Origin: a candidate division GN15 bacterium
Lineage (GTDB): Bacteria; Zixibacteria; MSB-5A5; GN15; FEB-12
DNA length: 35,189 bases
Direction: 5' to 3'
Assembly: GCA_014727815.1 (NCBI GenBank)
Contig: WJMS01000018.1
Location: 1-35,189, forward strand
How positions within the stretch are numbered: position 1 is the first letter of the stretch; each line of letters starts with the position of its first letter. The notes beneath the pieces are model-generated. The model ran no database searches. It was not told the DNA's origin and was given only the letters and a program-made list of their open reading frames with translations. Positions 16,081-25,576 of the stretch are shown here, in pieces. The translations under genes were made by a program, and so were the position numbers.

Positions 16081-18780
16081 GTGATGCAGTTACGTGATCT
16101 CGAAAGAGAGGGGATTCCCGCCCGGGTGGTTGAACTCTGGCGGGCCGATCAGGGGGAGTCGCTGCTGCCAGTGCAGGACCGGGCGCTACGGGCCGGACTG
16201 CTGGCCGAGGGCGTCCGTTCGGGGACCTCGAACGCGTCAGGACCGCGCCATTTGCTGATAATGGCGCCGACATCGTCGGGCAAGTCGTTTTGCGCTGAGA
16301 TGGCCGCTATGAAAGCGCTGGCGCACCGTCAGCGGGTAGTCTGGCTGGTACCACTGAAATCACTGGCTGAAGAGGTCAGCCGTACGCTTCGGCGACGCTA
16401 CCAGCCGCTGGGGATCGAGGTGATCGTAGTGACGGGTGACCATCCGGAGAACGACCGGGCATTCCGTCAGGGCGCCTTCCAGCTCGCCGTGGTAATCTAT
16501 GAGAAGCTTGATTTGCTGTTGACGGCCGAGATGGACCGGCTCTGCGGCATTGGGCTGGTCGTGGTCGATGAGTTGCAGATGATCGCTGAGCCGGGCCGTG
16601 GGCCGATTCTGGAGCGTCTGCTGCTCAAACTGCTGCGGGGCGCTTATCGACCCCGGTTGCTGACCCTGTCGGCGTCGTTGGGCGATACCGCCGCTCGTGA
16701 GCTGGCCGGGTGGTTGGGAGCGGAACTGGTCCAGGAGAATCACCGTCCGGTCGATCTCTATCGCGGGGTGGCTGCCGATGGTTCCTATCGCTACCGGAGT
16801 TTCAATAGCGGGGCTGACGGCTGCGAGCCGTTTTACGAGCTGGAGTCGGGCGATGATCGATTGGACGCTTTTCTCGCGCGACTGCAGGACTCCGAGGGGT
16901 CCACGCTCGTCTTTTTGAAGTCACGGCAGGATACATTGAATCTGGCGTTTCGTCTGGCGGCCCAGGTCAACTGGCCATCGGCGGCCTTGGCGCTGCAGTC
17001 GCTGGAGAGCGCGGAGCGATCGTTTCTGACCCGAACGCTTATGCAGACACTTCGGCGCGGGGTGGCGTTTCACAATGCCGACCTGACGCCGGAGCAGCGA
17101 CGGGTGGTTGAGAAGGCCTTCTATAACAAGGAGGTAAGGGTAGTCTTCTCAACCACCACGTTAGCTATGGGGGTCAATCTCCCGGCCGACACGGTGTACC
17201 TGGAGACGGTCAAATACGTGTCGGGGGCATACGATGGCCGTCCCGGCCTGGTGCCGATTTCGCGGGCCGAGTTCGACAACATGACCGGCCGGGCGGGTCG
17301 GCTCGGCCTGGTTGACGGCCGGATTGGGCGAGCGATTATTCTGGCCGATTCGGAGTTTGACCGGGATGTGCTCTGGGAAACTTACATTGCACCGGTCGAT
17401 TCCAGTCTGCCCGGTTCGTCATTAGGTGAGACGCCGGTAACCGATTTTGCGCTGAATTTCATCGCCTGTGGTCTGGCCGACTCGGCAACGGATCTGATGG
17501 GGCTTTTCGAAGGCAGCTTGTACGGGCGGCTTGGCGGCGCAGCGCCGGATTTTGCGGCTGCTCTGAGTGAATTGGTGACGGTCGGGCTCATTGCGGAGAC
17601 GGGAGGGGCTGGTCGGTGGTCGGTCACGCCGTTGGGGCGGGCGGTGGCGGCGAGCGGGCTGAGCGTGGTTGATGCCTGCGCATATCTTCGCTACCTGGCC
17701 GATGGCTACCCGCAAAGTGATTTTGGCTGGACGGCGCTGGCTCTCACCGGGCAGGGGTGGCATCGGCCGCCCGGTCTTTTGACCCGTGCCGAGCAGGCCG
17801 GGCAGGCGCCGCTGCGGATGTTGTATCAGCGCGACGATCATGCGGTAGTCGAGGCGGCCTGGCTGCTGCCGACAGAGCCGCGTCAGCCGCTCAGCTACCA
17901 GCAGGCGCTGGCGGTGAAGGCGCTGCTGTTGCTGGATGAGTGGGCGCGGCTGGTGCCGGCGGCTCGGCTCGAGGAGCGTTTTCAGGTGCACCTGGGACAG
18001 ATTCGGAGTCTGGCTGAGAGCGTGGGGCATCTGCTGACCGCGCTGGCCGGGCTGGTGGAGGCGACCGATCAGGGTTCGCCGGCAATAGGAAAGCTTCGCG
18101 ACCGCGCCTTCAGTATCCGCCATGGCCTGCCGGTGTCTTTGCGGTCATTACATGAGGCATTCGATTGTCGGTTGAATCGAAGTGAGTTGACGGCGCTTCG
18201 CGGACTTGGCGTGGAGCGCCCGAACGAGCTTCGGACGTTGTCCTCCGAGGATGGTGAGCGGGTCACGACGAGCAAGAGTAAGTTGTTGATGATCAATGAG
18301 AAAATACAATCTGCGAAAGAAGAGGTTGAGATGAAGTCAGTTACTGTTGACGTGGACCCGACGGTGGTCGGGGAGCCGGAGATTGTCGAGATCGACGGGT
18401 CGCAGGAGCGAGAGCGGTTTGTCGTTCGGATCAACGGTTGTCCGGTCCGGCTCACCGGGAAGTCATTCAAGTATTTTGCCAAGCTGGCCTGGTCACGGCG
18501 CCATGCCGAGTCCGGCTGGATGTACAAGGAGGATATCGAGGCGGGATTCAACCAGGCCCGGTATCTGTACCGGATGAAGAACGAGGTCAATGCCGGTCTG
18601 GGTTCGGATTGGCCGGTGGTGGAGAACAACCGGCTGGGGTATTACCGTCTCGATGTTGATCCGTCGAAGATCCGGTTCAACCGCCGCAACCTGAAAGACC
18701 ATCCGGACTGGGAAGTTCGATCGTTGTTTGAGGCGGTTCCGGAGCAGACGGGTGCGGCGGGGTCGGACCTGGTCAGCTGA
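16081..18780 (+). CDS. Ski2-like superfamily II helicase with C-terminal winged-helix (OmpR/PhoB-like) domain
   Basis: APTSSGKS (I), VVDELQMI (II), TLSASLGD (III), STTTLAMGVNLPADTVYL (V), NMTGRAGRLG (VI); C-terminus INGCPVRLTGKSFKYFAKLA...NNRLGYYRLDVD. Start GTG 16081 or ATG 16084. Confidence 0.85.
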   Translation: MMQLRDLEREGIPARVVELWRADQGESLLPVQDRALRAGLLAEGVRSGTSNASGPRHLLIMAPTSSGKSFCAEMAAMKALAHRQRVVWLVPLKSLAEEVSRTLRRRYQPLGIEVIVVTGDHPENDRAFRQGAFQLAVVIYEKLDLLLTAEMDRLCGIGLVVVDELQMIAEPGRGPILERLLLKLLRGAYRPRLLTLSASLGDTAARELAGWLGAELVQENHRPVDLYRGVAADGSYRYRSFNSGADGCEPFYELESGDDRLDAFLARLQDSEGSTLVFLKSRQDTLNLAFRLAAQVNWPSAALALQSLESAERSFLTRTLMQTLRRGVAFHNADLTPEQRRVVEKAFYNKEVRVVFSTTTLAMGVNLPADTVYLETVKYVSGAYDGRPGLVPISRAEFDNMTGRAGRLGLVDGRIGRAIILADSEFDRDVLWETYIAPVDSSLPGSSLGETPVTDFALNFIACGLADSATDLMGLFEGSLYGRLGGAAPDFAAALSELVTVGLIAETGGAGRWSVTPLGRAVAASGLSVVDACAYLRYLADGYPQSDFGWTALALTGQGWHRPPGLLTRAEQAGQAPLRMLYQRDDHAVVEAAWLLPTEPRQPLSYQQALAVKALLLLDEWARLVPAARLEERFQVHLGQIRSLAESVGHLLTALAGLVEATDQGSPAIGKLRDRAFSIRHGLPVSLRSLHEAFDCRLNRSELTALRGLGVERPNELRTLSSEDGERVTTSKSKLLMINEKIQSAKEEVEMKSVTVDVDPTVVGEPEIVEIDGSQERERFVVRINGCPVRLTGKSFKYFAKLAWSRRHAESGWMYKEDIEAGFNQARYLYRMKNEVNAGLGSDWPVVENNRLGYYRLDVDPSKIRFNRRNLKDHPDWEVRSLFEAVPEQTGAAGSDLVS

Positions 18781-18832
18781 TAGCCGGGTCGGTGGGGGGG
18801 TCGGTATCGCCGGTTCATGATTCTTTGGACCG

Positions 18833-18883
18833 TCGGACAGGTTTGCGTGGTTTAAGGTATGGACAATCCGCGCAAACGTCCGA
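18833..18883 (+). repeat. inverted repeat upstream of the Lon-like gene
   Basis: TCGGAC-AG-GTTTGCG / CGCAAACGTCCGA: 13 complementary positions, 2-nt bulge, 23-nt loop. Confidence 0.7.
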
Positions 18884-18910
18884 TATAGTAGTAGATACGG
18901 CGATACAACG

Positions 18911-21394
18911 ATGCTGATACCTAGTCACAATCGAACTTCCGGCCTCAAAACCGGCCCGGAAACCACCTGTCCCGTCCTGCCATTGATGACGGGCGTTCTT
19001 TTTCCGGGGACGGTGCTGACTGTCCAGGTCGGTCGATCGGACAACCTGAGCCTGATCGAGGAGCTCAGCAAGTCGGGGCGGGAGTTTGTTGCGACCTATT
19101 CCCGCACGGAAGTCCAGACGCCGACCAGTTTGCCGATTCATGAAATCGGTGTTTTTGCGGTGATTCGGGACTGTACCGATGGTCCGGCCGGATCGAAGAT
19201 GGTGACGGTGGAGGGCCGCGGGCGGGCGTTTCTCAAGGAGATTGCGCACACGACGCCGTATGTGACGGCGGTGGTGCGGCAGATCGAGCCGCCGGCGTAT
19301 ATCGAGAAAGATATTCGCAAGAAGATGGAAGAGGTGATTGCGGTTGTCTCCAAGATCACCCATCTTGATCCGACCTACTCGCCGGAGCTTTCCAATGTAT
19401 TCCGGCTGAATGTCGAGAATCCTGCCATGCTGGCCGACCGGGTCGCCTCGGCCTTTCATTTCTCTCTGGCTTCGAAGCAGGAGATTCTCGAGGCGATAGC
19501 GATCGATCTGCGCTATGAGCGCCTGCTCTATCATCTCAATATCGAGCTCAACCGCGTTACGACGCTGCTGAATATCAACGAGAACGTCAAGCAGCGGATC
19601 CAGGAGGAACAGCAGCGCTATTTCCTGCGGCAGCAGCTGCATGAGATCAAGCGTCAGCTGGGTGAGGATTTCGCGGAGGAGCGTGAGGCGGCGCATTTCC
19701 GGGATGTCGTCAAGGACTCGCCAAATCTGCCGCCGGAGGTCGTCTCGCGGGCAACGATCGAGATCGATCGACTCGGCCAGTTATCGCCGGCGTCGGCCGA
19801 GTACGGGGTGACCCGGAATTACCTCGACTGGCTGCTGAATCTGCCGTGGAATATCACCCGTCAGTCGAGTATCGACATGAACGAGGTCGAGCGCATTCTG
19901 AGTTCCGACTACTACGGACCGGTCACGCTCAAAGAGCAGATCATGCAGCGGTTGTCGGTACGCAAGCTGCTCGGCGGCAATGACGAGGGGCCGACGTTGT
20001 GTCTTGTCGGGGCGCCCGGCACCGGGAAAGCCTCGCTGGCCAAGGCGATCGCGAAGGCCCTGGGCAAGGAGTTTATCCGGATCAGTGTTGGCGGGATCGC
20101 CAATGTTGAGGAGATCAAAGGGACGCCCCGGACATTCCTGGGCGCGTATCCCGGGCGTATTGTCCGGACGCTTCGCGAGGCCGGCACGTGCGAGCCGCTG
20201 GTGCTGATTGAGGATATCGACTATTTCAACCTGGAGAACGACGCGACGGTCAACATGTCGCTGCTGGACGTGATCGACTCGCGCCGTAATGCGCGGTTTC
20301 TCGATCAGTACATCGGGGTGCCGTTCGACCTGAGCCGGGTGCTGTTTATATGCTCGGTGCGATCTTACGAGGAGATTCCGGAGCAATTTGTACCGCGCCT
20401 TGAGATTCTCGAGTTGCCGGGCTATATCGAGCGTGAGAAGATCGTGATTGCCAAGCGGTATATCATGCCGAAGATGCTCAAGCGGCACGGGCTGCTGAAG
20501 TCGGAATTGAAGATGGCCGACAAGACGCTGTCGCGGGTGATCAATGCGTACACGCAGGAAGCCGGGCTGCTTGGTTTTTCACAGCAGATCGAGAAGATCT
20601 GTCGGAAGGTTGCGCTCGAAAAGGCCGACACAAAGAAGCAGTCCTGGACGATCAGCGAGAAGAATCTCGAGTCGTATCTCGGCACGCCGCAGTTCATCCC
20701 CGAGAAGGCCGAGAATATGCCTGAGATCGGTATTGCGACCGGTCTGGCCTGGACCGGCGCCGGGGGTGAGTTGATGTTTATCGAGGCGCTGAAGATGAAG
20801 GGGGAGGGGCAGATCATCACCACCGGATCGCTGGGCGAGGTCATGCGGGAGTCGATTCACGCGGCGCATTCGTATGTTCGTTCCAAGGCGGACATGCTGG
20901 GGATTGACTTTTCCGATTTTAACGAGTTTGATATTCACGTGCACTTTCCGTCGGGGGCGATTCCCAAAGACGGTCCGTCGGCGGGTGTAACCGTTACCCT
21001 GGTAATCGCTTCGGTCATGTCGGAGCGTCCGATTCGCAACGACATCGCCCTGACCGGTGAAGTTACGTTGCGGGGCAAGGTGCTGCCGGTGGGGGGGATC
21101 AAAGAGAAGGTGTCGGCGGCTTACCGGGCGGGCATTTATCACGTGGCGCTGCCGAAGGAGAACGCCAAGGATATCAAGGACTTGCCGCGGGAGATCGTTC
21201 GCAAGACCAAGTTCCACTACATTGAGCGCGTAGACGATTTGTTTGAAATGTGCCTGCTCGATTTCACCCCGTCCAGCTTTACACTCGAAAAGATCTTCGC
21301 CGAGGAGATCGCGCGGGCCAAGAAGAAAAAGAAGAAGCCCTCGCCGCGGCGCTCGCCGGCTGCGGCCGCCCGCTCCAAACGTCGATCTAAGTAG
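18911..21394 (+). CDS. Lon-like (S16) protease with degenerate AAA+ module
   Basis: N-terminal [23 protein letters not shown]-like core, S16 motif [18 protein letters not shown] and [11 protein letters not shown]; basic C-terminal tail. Confidence 0.92.
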   Translation: MLIPSHNRTSGLKTGPETTCPVLPLMTGVLFPGTVLTVQVGRSDNLSLIEELSKSGREFVATYSRTEVQTPTSLPIHEIGVFAVIRDCTDGPAGSKMVTVEGRGRAFLKEIAHTTPYVTAVVRQIEPPAYIEKDIRKKMEEVIAVVSKITHLDPTYSPELSNVFRLNVENPAMLADRVASAFHFSLASKQEILEAIAIDLRYERLLYHLNIELNRVTTLLNINENVKQRIQEEQQRYFLRQQLHEIKRQLGEDFAEEREAAHFRDVVKDSPNLPPEVVSRATIEIDRLGQLSPASAEYGVTRNYLDWLLNLPWNITRQSSIDMNEVERILSSDYYGPVTLKEQIMQRLSVRKLLGGNDEGPTLCLVGAPGTGKASLAKAIAKALGKEFIRISVGGIANVEEIKGTPRTFLGAYPGRIVRTLREAGTCEPLVLIEDIDYFNLENDATVNMSLLDVIDSRRNARFLDQYIGVPFDLSRVLFICSVRSYEEIPEQFVPRLEILELPGYIEREKIVIAKRYIMPKMLKRHGLLKSELKMADKTLSRVINAYTQEAGLLGFSQQIEKICRKVALEKADTKKQSWTISEKNLESYLGTPQFIPEKAENMPEIGIATGLAWTGAGGELMFIEALKMKGEGQIITTGSLGEVMRESIHAAHSYVRSKADMLGIDFSDFNEFDIHVHFPSGAIPKDGPSAGVTVTLVIASVMSERPIRNDIALTGEVTLRGKVLPVGGIKEKVSAAYRAGIYHVALPKENAKDIKDLPREIVRKTKFHYIERVDDLFEMCLLDFTPSSFTLEKIFAEEIARAKKKKKKPSPRRSPAAAARSKRRSK

Positions 21395-21463
21395 TCCCCA
21401 TTCCGCCTCATTTCATGACCGGCACGAGCCGCGTTACGTGTTGGTTAGATCCCGATTAACCTC

Positions 21464-21492
21464 TTGACACATTCAGACATCGGGAATATTTT
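21464..21492 (+). promoter_or_regulatory. near-consensus sigma70 promoter
   Basis: TTGACA (21464-21469) - 17 nt - TATTTT (21487-21492). Confidence 0.75.
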
Positions 21493-21539
21493 ACCGATAG
21501 GCACTGTCCACACGGTTCCAGCGAATTACACCTGATAAT

Positions 21540-21578
21540 CTGATCGTATGCGGCATTCCAGGAGTGCCGGCCGATCAG
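21540..21578 (+). promoter_or_regulatory. long stem-loop in the 5' leader of the dockerin gene
   Basis: CTGATCG/CGATCAG outer stem with inner CGGCATT/AGTGCCG stem. Confidence 0.55.
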
Positions 21579-21712
21579 TGAGAGTCCTAAGGGAAGCACG
21601 TCACACACATATGTTACCGGGTCACGGCGAATACTCGTGCGTCTTCGGCACGGTCCGTGCACCGGGGGGAATGCAAGTCACTAGGTCAGTCATAACGGCA
21701 TGGAGGCAACTG

Positions 21713-24067
21713 ATGAAGATGAGACTGTTCACGGTCGTATTCTGTTTGCTTGTGATCGGAGCCCTGCCGGCGCAGGCACAGTTTCAGCAGGATCCGCTTG
21801 ATGACGGGGTAGCAGATACGGTTGATATGGTCCTGACTGTCGCGCCGGACGCGACCACCAATCAACTCAACGTACAGTTCGACCTGTGGGTGTTCAATGA
21901 CAGTAACGAACTGGCGGGCGCCACGATGGGGTTCAACTGGGACAACTCCAACATGCAGATGGACAGCGCGGTGGCGACCACGCTGGTAACCGACGCGTTT
22001 AACCTGTTTCTCACTCTGTACGAAAACAACAATCTGGCTGTCACCAATACCAACCAGCGGTTCAATCTGGCGGGCACGCGCTCACCCGGCAACCCGGGGA
22101 TCTTGCCGGATCCGAATCGTCGACAGTGGGCTTCGTACTACTTTACGCTGTCGGACTGGAACGTCTCCGACTCGATCGTGCTGGACACGAATGAGTACAG
22201 CCCCTCGATCAAACTGCAGTTCACTCGTCCGGACGCCCAGCCGTACGTACCGTACTGGACCGGTGCGATCATTGTCCGCGATACGGCTGTGCCGTCGAAC
22301 CTGCTGCTGAGTGAAGATACGCTGTTCTACTCAGCCGAGGAGGGTGGCGCCTTTCCACCGAGTCAGACGTTTGATGTGCTGTCGGACAACGCGCCGCTGA
22401 ACTTCACCCTCGATGAAGATGCGGGCTGGATTGTCAAATCACCATCGTCGGGAACGACGCCGGAGAATGTGACGGTGAGTATCAACACGACGGCGCTGCC
22501 GGCCGGTGTTTACTTTGATTCGATTGAGGTTGCGGCGCCGCAGGCGGCAAACTCGCCGCAGTATTTGTATGTCCAGCTCGATCTGCAGCAACCGCCGCCG
22601 GTGATTGCAGTCGATCCTTCGTCGTTTATTTTCAACGCCGTTGCCGGTGGCAGCAACCCGCCGACGCAGGATCTTGATATCTCGAATATCGGCGGTTCGA
22701 CGCTGAACTGGACTGTTTCCAACAGCGAGTCTTGGCTGAGCCTGAGCCCGATGTCGGGCAGCGGTGATGGCACGGTAACGCTCTCGGTCGATATCACCGG
22801 CCTGGCGTTCAACGACTACTTCGACACCGTGGTGGTGAGTGACCCGACGGCTGAGAATGACCCGGTACGGGTGCCGGTGCGGTTGACGGTGGGTTCGGAT
22901 CTGCCGATTATCGCGGCCGACTCGGCGTTCAACTATGTCGTGGTGGATCTGCCCGATGCGATCGTGCCGCCGCGCGATTTCGAGATATTCAACGACGGCG
23001 CCGGGCAGATGACGTTGTCGCTGAGTACGAACTCGCCGCGCATTACGCTGTCGGATACGAGCGGGACGGCGCCGAAGGTCTTCACGGCGACATTCGACCT
23101 GGTCGGAGAAGGCAGCAACGGCGATGACATCTATGATACGGTCTGGGTGAGTTCGGACGAAGCGATCAACTCGCCCTTCCCGGTTGTCTTCCGTTTCCAC
23201 TTCGTCGATATCCCGGCGAGGGTGAATGCCAGTCCGGCGACCATTGAGTTTGACATCTACGAGTGTTACGAGGGCTTCAGTGGGGCGCCGTTCGCACGCA
23301 ACGTGTCGGTCATCAATGGTGGTGGCGACAATCCGATGCAGGCGTATCTGGTTTACGAGTCCGATCTGTTTACGGTCAACCGTGATACGATTCAGACTCC
23401 GGGAACGTTTACTGTCACGCCGAACATTCTCGACTGGCCGGTCGGGACCTACGAGGATACGATTCTGGTGGGCGCCAACAACGCCATCAACAGTCCCGAT
23501 ACAGTCATTGTGGTGTACAACCTGCTCGAGGGTACTGAGCCGCCTGAGATTCTGCTCAGTCGGCAGGTAGTCATAGATCCGCTCAAGGAAGATGCCGGAC
23601 CGGTCGCGCTGACCGGTTTCGAGGTGAGCAACGCTCAGGACGGCTGTATGGAGTGGTATCTCGAGGAGGATGCTCCGTGGGCGTTTGTGCAGGACACCTC
23701 CGGAATCAACGGCGATGTCGTCAGGTTGATATTCGATCCAACCGGTTTCCCGCTGGGTGAGTACGAGGATACTATCTTCGTGTACTCCGATGAAGCAGTC
23801 AATTCGCCGCAGACGGTACGGTTAATCATGCGGGTGTGGAGTTTCAACGGTGATGTGAACTGGGATGGGAACGTCGACCTGGCCGATGCGATTTACCTGG
23901 TTGCGTATCTGTTCAACTCCGGTCCGTTTCCGCAGCCGGAGTTTATTGTCGGTGACGTCAATTGTGACAACGACGTCGATCTCGAGGACGTGATTTACCT
24001 GGTGAACTATCTTTTCCTGGCCGGCCCCGAGCCGTGCGGGAATCCCTTCAAGTCAGCCGAGTCATAG
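21713..24067 (+). CDS. secreted multi-BACON-like repeat protein with C-terminal dockerin type I-like repeats
   Basis: GGAGG upstream of ATG, signal peptide MKMRLFTVVFCLLVIGALPAQA; repeats of L.....GG..P.....(V/I)...(W/L)..; C-terminus GDVNWDGNVDLADAIYLVAYLF...GDVNCDNDVDLEDVIYLVNYLF. Confidence 0.85.
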   Translation: MKMRLFTVVFCLLVIGALPAQAQFQQDPLDDGVADTVDMVLTVAPDATTNQLNVQFDLWVFNDSNELAGATMGFNWDNSNMQMDSAVATTLVTDAFNLFLTLYENNNLAVTNTNQRFNLAGTRSPGNPGILPDPNRRQWASYYFTLSDWNVSDSIVLDTNEYSPSIKLQFTRPDAQPYVPYWTGAIIVRDTAVPSNLLLSEDTLFYSAEEGGAFPPSQTFDVLSDNAPLNFTLDEDAGWIVKSPSSGTTPENVTVSINTTALPAGVYFDSIEVAAPQAANSPQYLYVQLDLQQPPPVIAVDPSSFIFNAVAGGSNPPTQDLDISNIGGSTLNWTVSNSESWLSLSPMSGSGDGTVTLSVDITGLAFNDYFDTVVVSDPTAENDPVRVPVRLTVGSDLPIIAADSAFNYVVVDLPDAIVPPRDFEIFNDGAGQMTLSLSTNSPRITLSDTSGTAPKVFTATFDLVGEGSNGDDIYDTVWVSSDEAINSPFPVVFRFHFVDIPARVNASPATIEFDIYECYEGFSGAPFARNVSVINGGGDNPMQAYLVYESDLFTVNRDTIQTPGTFTVTPNILDWPVGTYEDTILVGANNAINSPDTVIVVYNLLEGTEPPEILLSRQVVIDPLKEDAGPVALTGFEVSNAQDGCMEWYLEEDAPWAFVQDTSGINGDVVRLIFDPTGFPLGEYEDTIFVYSDEAVNSPQTVRLIMRVWSFNGDVNWDGNVDLADAIYLVAYLFNSGPFPQPEFIVGDVNCDNDVDLEDVIYLVNYLFLAGPEPCGNPFKSAES

Positions 24068-24092
24068 GCGGCATACGAGGCAACGAAGACAG

Positions 24093-24125
24093 GCGCCGTC
24101 CCCGCATTGGGGGCGGCGCTTTTTT
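24093..24125 (+). terminator. Rho-independent terminator
   Basis: GCGCCGTCCCC-GCATT-GGGGGCGGCGC followed by TTTTTT. Confidence 0.9.
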
Positions 24126-24180
24126 GTGAGCCGGGCTTGCCCCGGCCGGATCAGACCGCTCGCTGGGGAAGAGTTTTTGT

Positions 24181-24208
24181 TTGCATTTGGGGGGCAATCC
24201 CGTATCAT
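24181..24208 (+). promoter_or_regulatory. putative sigma70-type promoter of miaB
   Basis: TTGCAT - 16 nt - TATCAT. Confidence 0.45.
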
Positions 24209-24256
24209 ATCGCCGTCACCCGGGCGCAAACGAGTACCTGCCATCTGGGTTATGTC

Positions 24257-25576
24257 ATGCATAAGCAAGACCGCGTACGCACTTTTCACATATCGACTTA
24301 CGGATGCCAGATGAACCTGGCCGACTCCTCCACGCTGGCTTCGACCCTGACCACCCGCGGCTACCGCCGGGTGGCCGAAGAGGCCGAGGCTGACCTGATC
24401 ATTCTCAACACCTGTTCGGTACGGGAGAAAGCCGAGGACCGGGTGTACGGGCGGTTGGGGGAGATCTACAAGTTCAAGAAACGTAAGCCCCATCTCAAGG
24501 TGGCGGTAGTGGGCTGCATGGCCCAGCGACTTGGCCCGGAGTTGAGCCAGCGAGTACCTCACGTCGACTACGTGCTGGGCACCGACCGGGTTTTTGAGTT
24601 GCCCGATGTGCTCGAGGGGCTGGAGGGTACCTCGCCGATCATGACGGCGTTCGGCCACGAGAATATGGATTTGATCGAGCCGATCAAAGAGACGCCGTAT
24701 TCCGGATTTATAACGATCTCGCGTGGCTGCGACAACTACTGTACCTACTGTATCGTGCCGTTCGTGCGGGGCCGCGAGCGGGAGCACTCCGATGACTACA
24801 TCGTTGATGCCGCAAAGAAGATGGCCGACGAGGGTGTAGTGGAACTGACTCTGCTCGGCCAGAATGTCAACAGCTACAAGTACAACGATACTGACTTCCC
24901 GGGCCTGCTTCGCCGGGTGGCACGCGAAACGGGTATCCGGCGAATCCGCTACATGACGTCGCACCCGAAGGATCTCTCCAAGCGGCTGGTCGAGGTGATG
25001 GCTGAGGAGCCGAAACTGATGCCGCATATTCACCTGCCGCTGCAGTCCGGCGCCAATCGAATTCTCAATCGGATGGGGCGAATCTATACGATCGAACACT
25101 ATCTGAAGATCATTGACTACATTCGGTCCAAGCTCGAATATGTTTCGATAACCACCGACCTGATTGTCGGTTTTCCGTCGGAAACCGAGGAGGAGTTTGA
25201 GCTGACGCTGGAGGCGGTACGTCGGATCGGCTATGATTCGGCTTTTATGTTCCGCTATTCGGTACGCCCGGGGACGACCGCCGCCCGATACGCTGATGAT
25301 GTTCCGGAGGAGGACAAGATTCGCCGGCTCAACAGGCTGATTGAGTTGCAGCAAAGTATCGCCTATGAGCGTAACCAGCGTGAAGTCGGCCAGGTGCGGG
25401 AGAGCCTGGTCGAAGGTTACTCGCGGCGCAGCAAAGAGCACATGCGGGCCCGGACGGATGGCAACAAGACGATTTTGTTCCCGGCCGGCGATGTCGCGGC
25501 GGGGACGGTGCTGCCGATCCGGGTAACATCGGCGGACGCCTTTACACTCCACGGAGAGGTTGCGGGGGTGCATTGA
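24257..25576 (+). CDS. miaB: tRNA-2-methylthio-N6-dimethylallyladenosine synthase
   Basis: YGCQMNLADS, LNTCSVREKAEDRVYGRLGE, radical SAM SRGCDNYCTYCIVPFVRGRERE, C-terminal TRAM-like domain. Track start 24107 overlaps the terminator. Confidence 0.95.
   Translation: MHKQDRVRTFHISTYGCQMNLADSSTLASTLTTRGYRRVAEEAEADLIILNTCSVREKAEDRVYGRLGEIYKFKKRKPHLKVAVVGCMAQRLGPELSQRVPHVDYVLGTDRVFELPDVLEGLEGTSPIMTAFGHENMDLIEPIKETPYSGFITISRGCDNYCTYCIVPFVRGREREHSDDYIVDAAKKMADEGVVELTLLGQNVNSYKYNDTDFPGLLRRVARETGIRRIRYMTSHPKDLSKRLVEVMAEEPKLMPHIHLPLQSGANRILNRMGRIYTIEHYLKIIDYIRSKLEYVSITTDLIVGFPSETEEEFELTLEAVRRIGYDSAFMFRYSVRPGTTAARYADDVPEEDKIRRLNRLIELQQSIAYERNQREVGQVRESLVEGYSRRSKEHMRARTDGNKTILFPAGDVAAGTVLPIRVTSADAFTLHGEVAGVH

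Noticed and set aside
24062-25573. 503-aa minus-strand ORF over miaB
   Set aside because: Antisense to miaB, no recognisable motifs.
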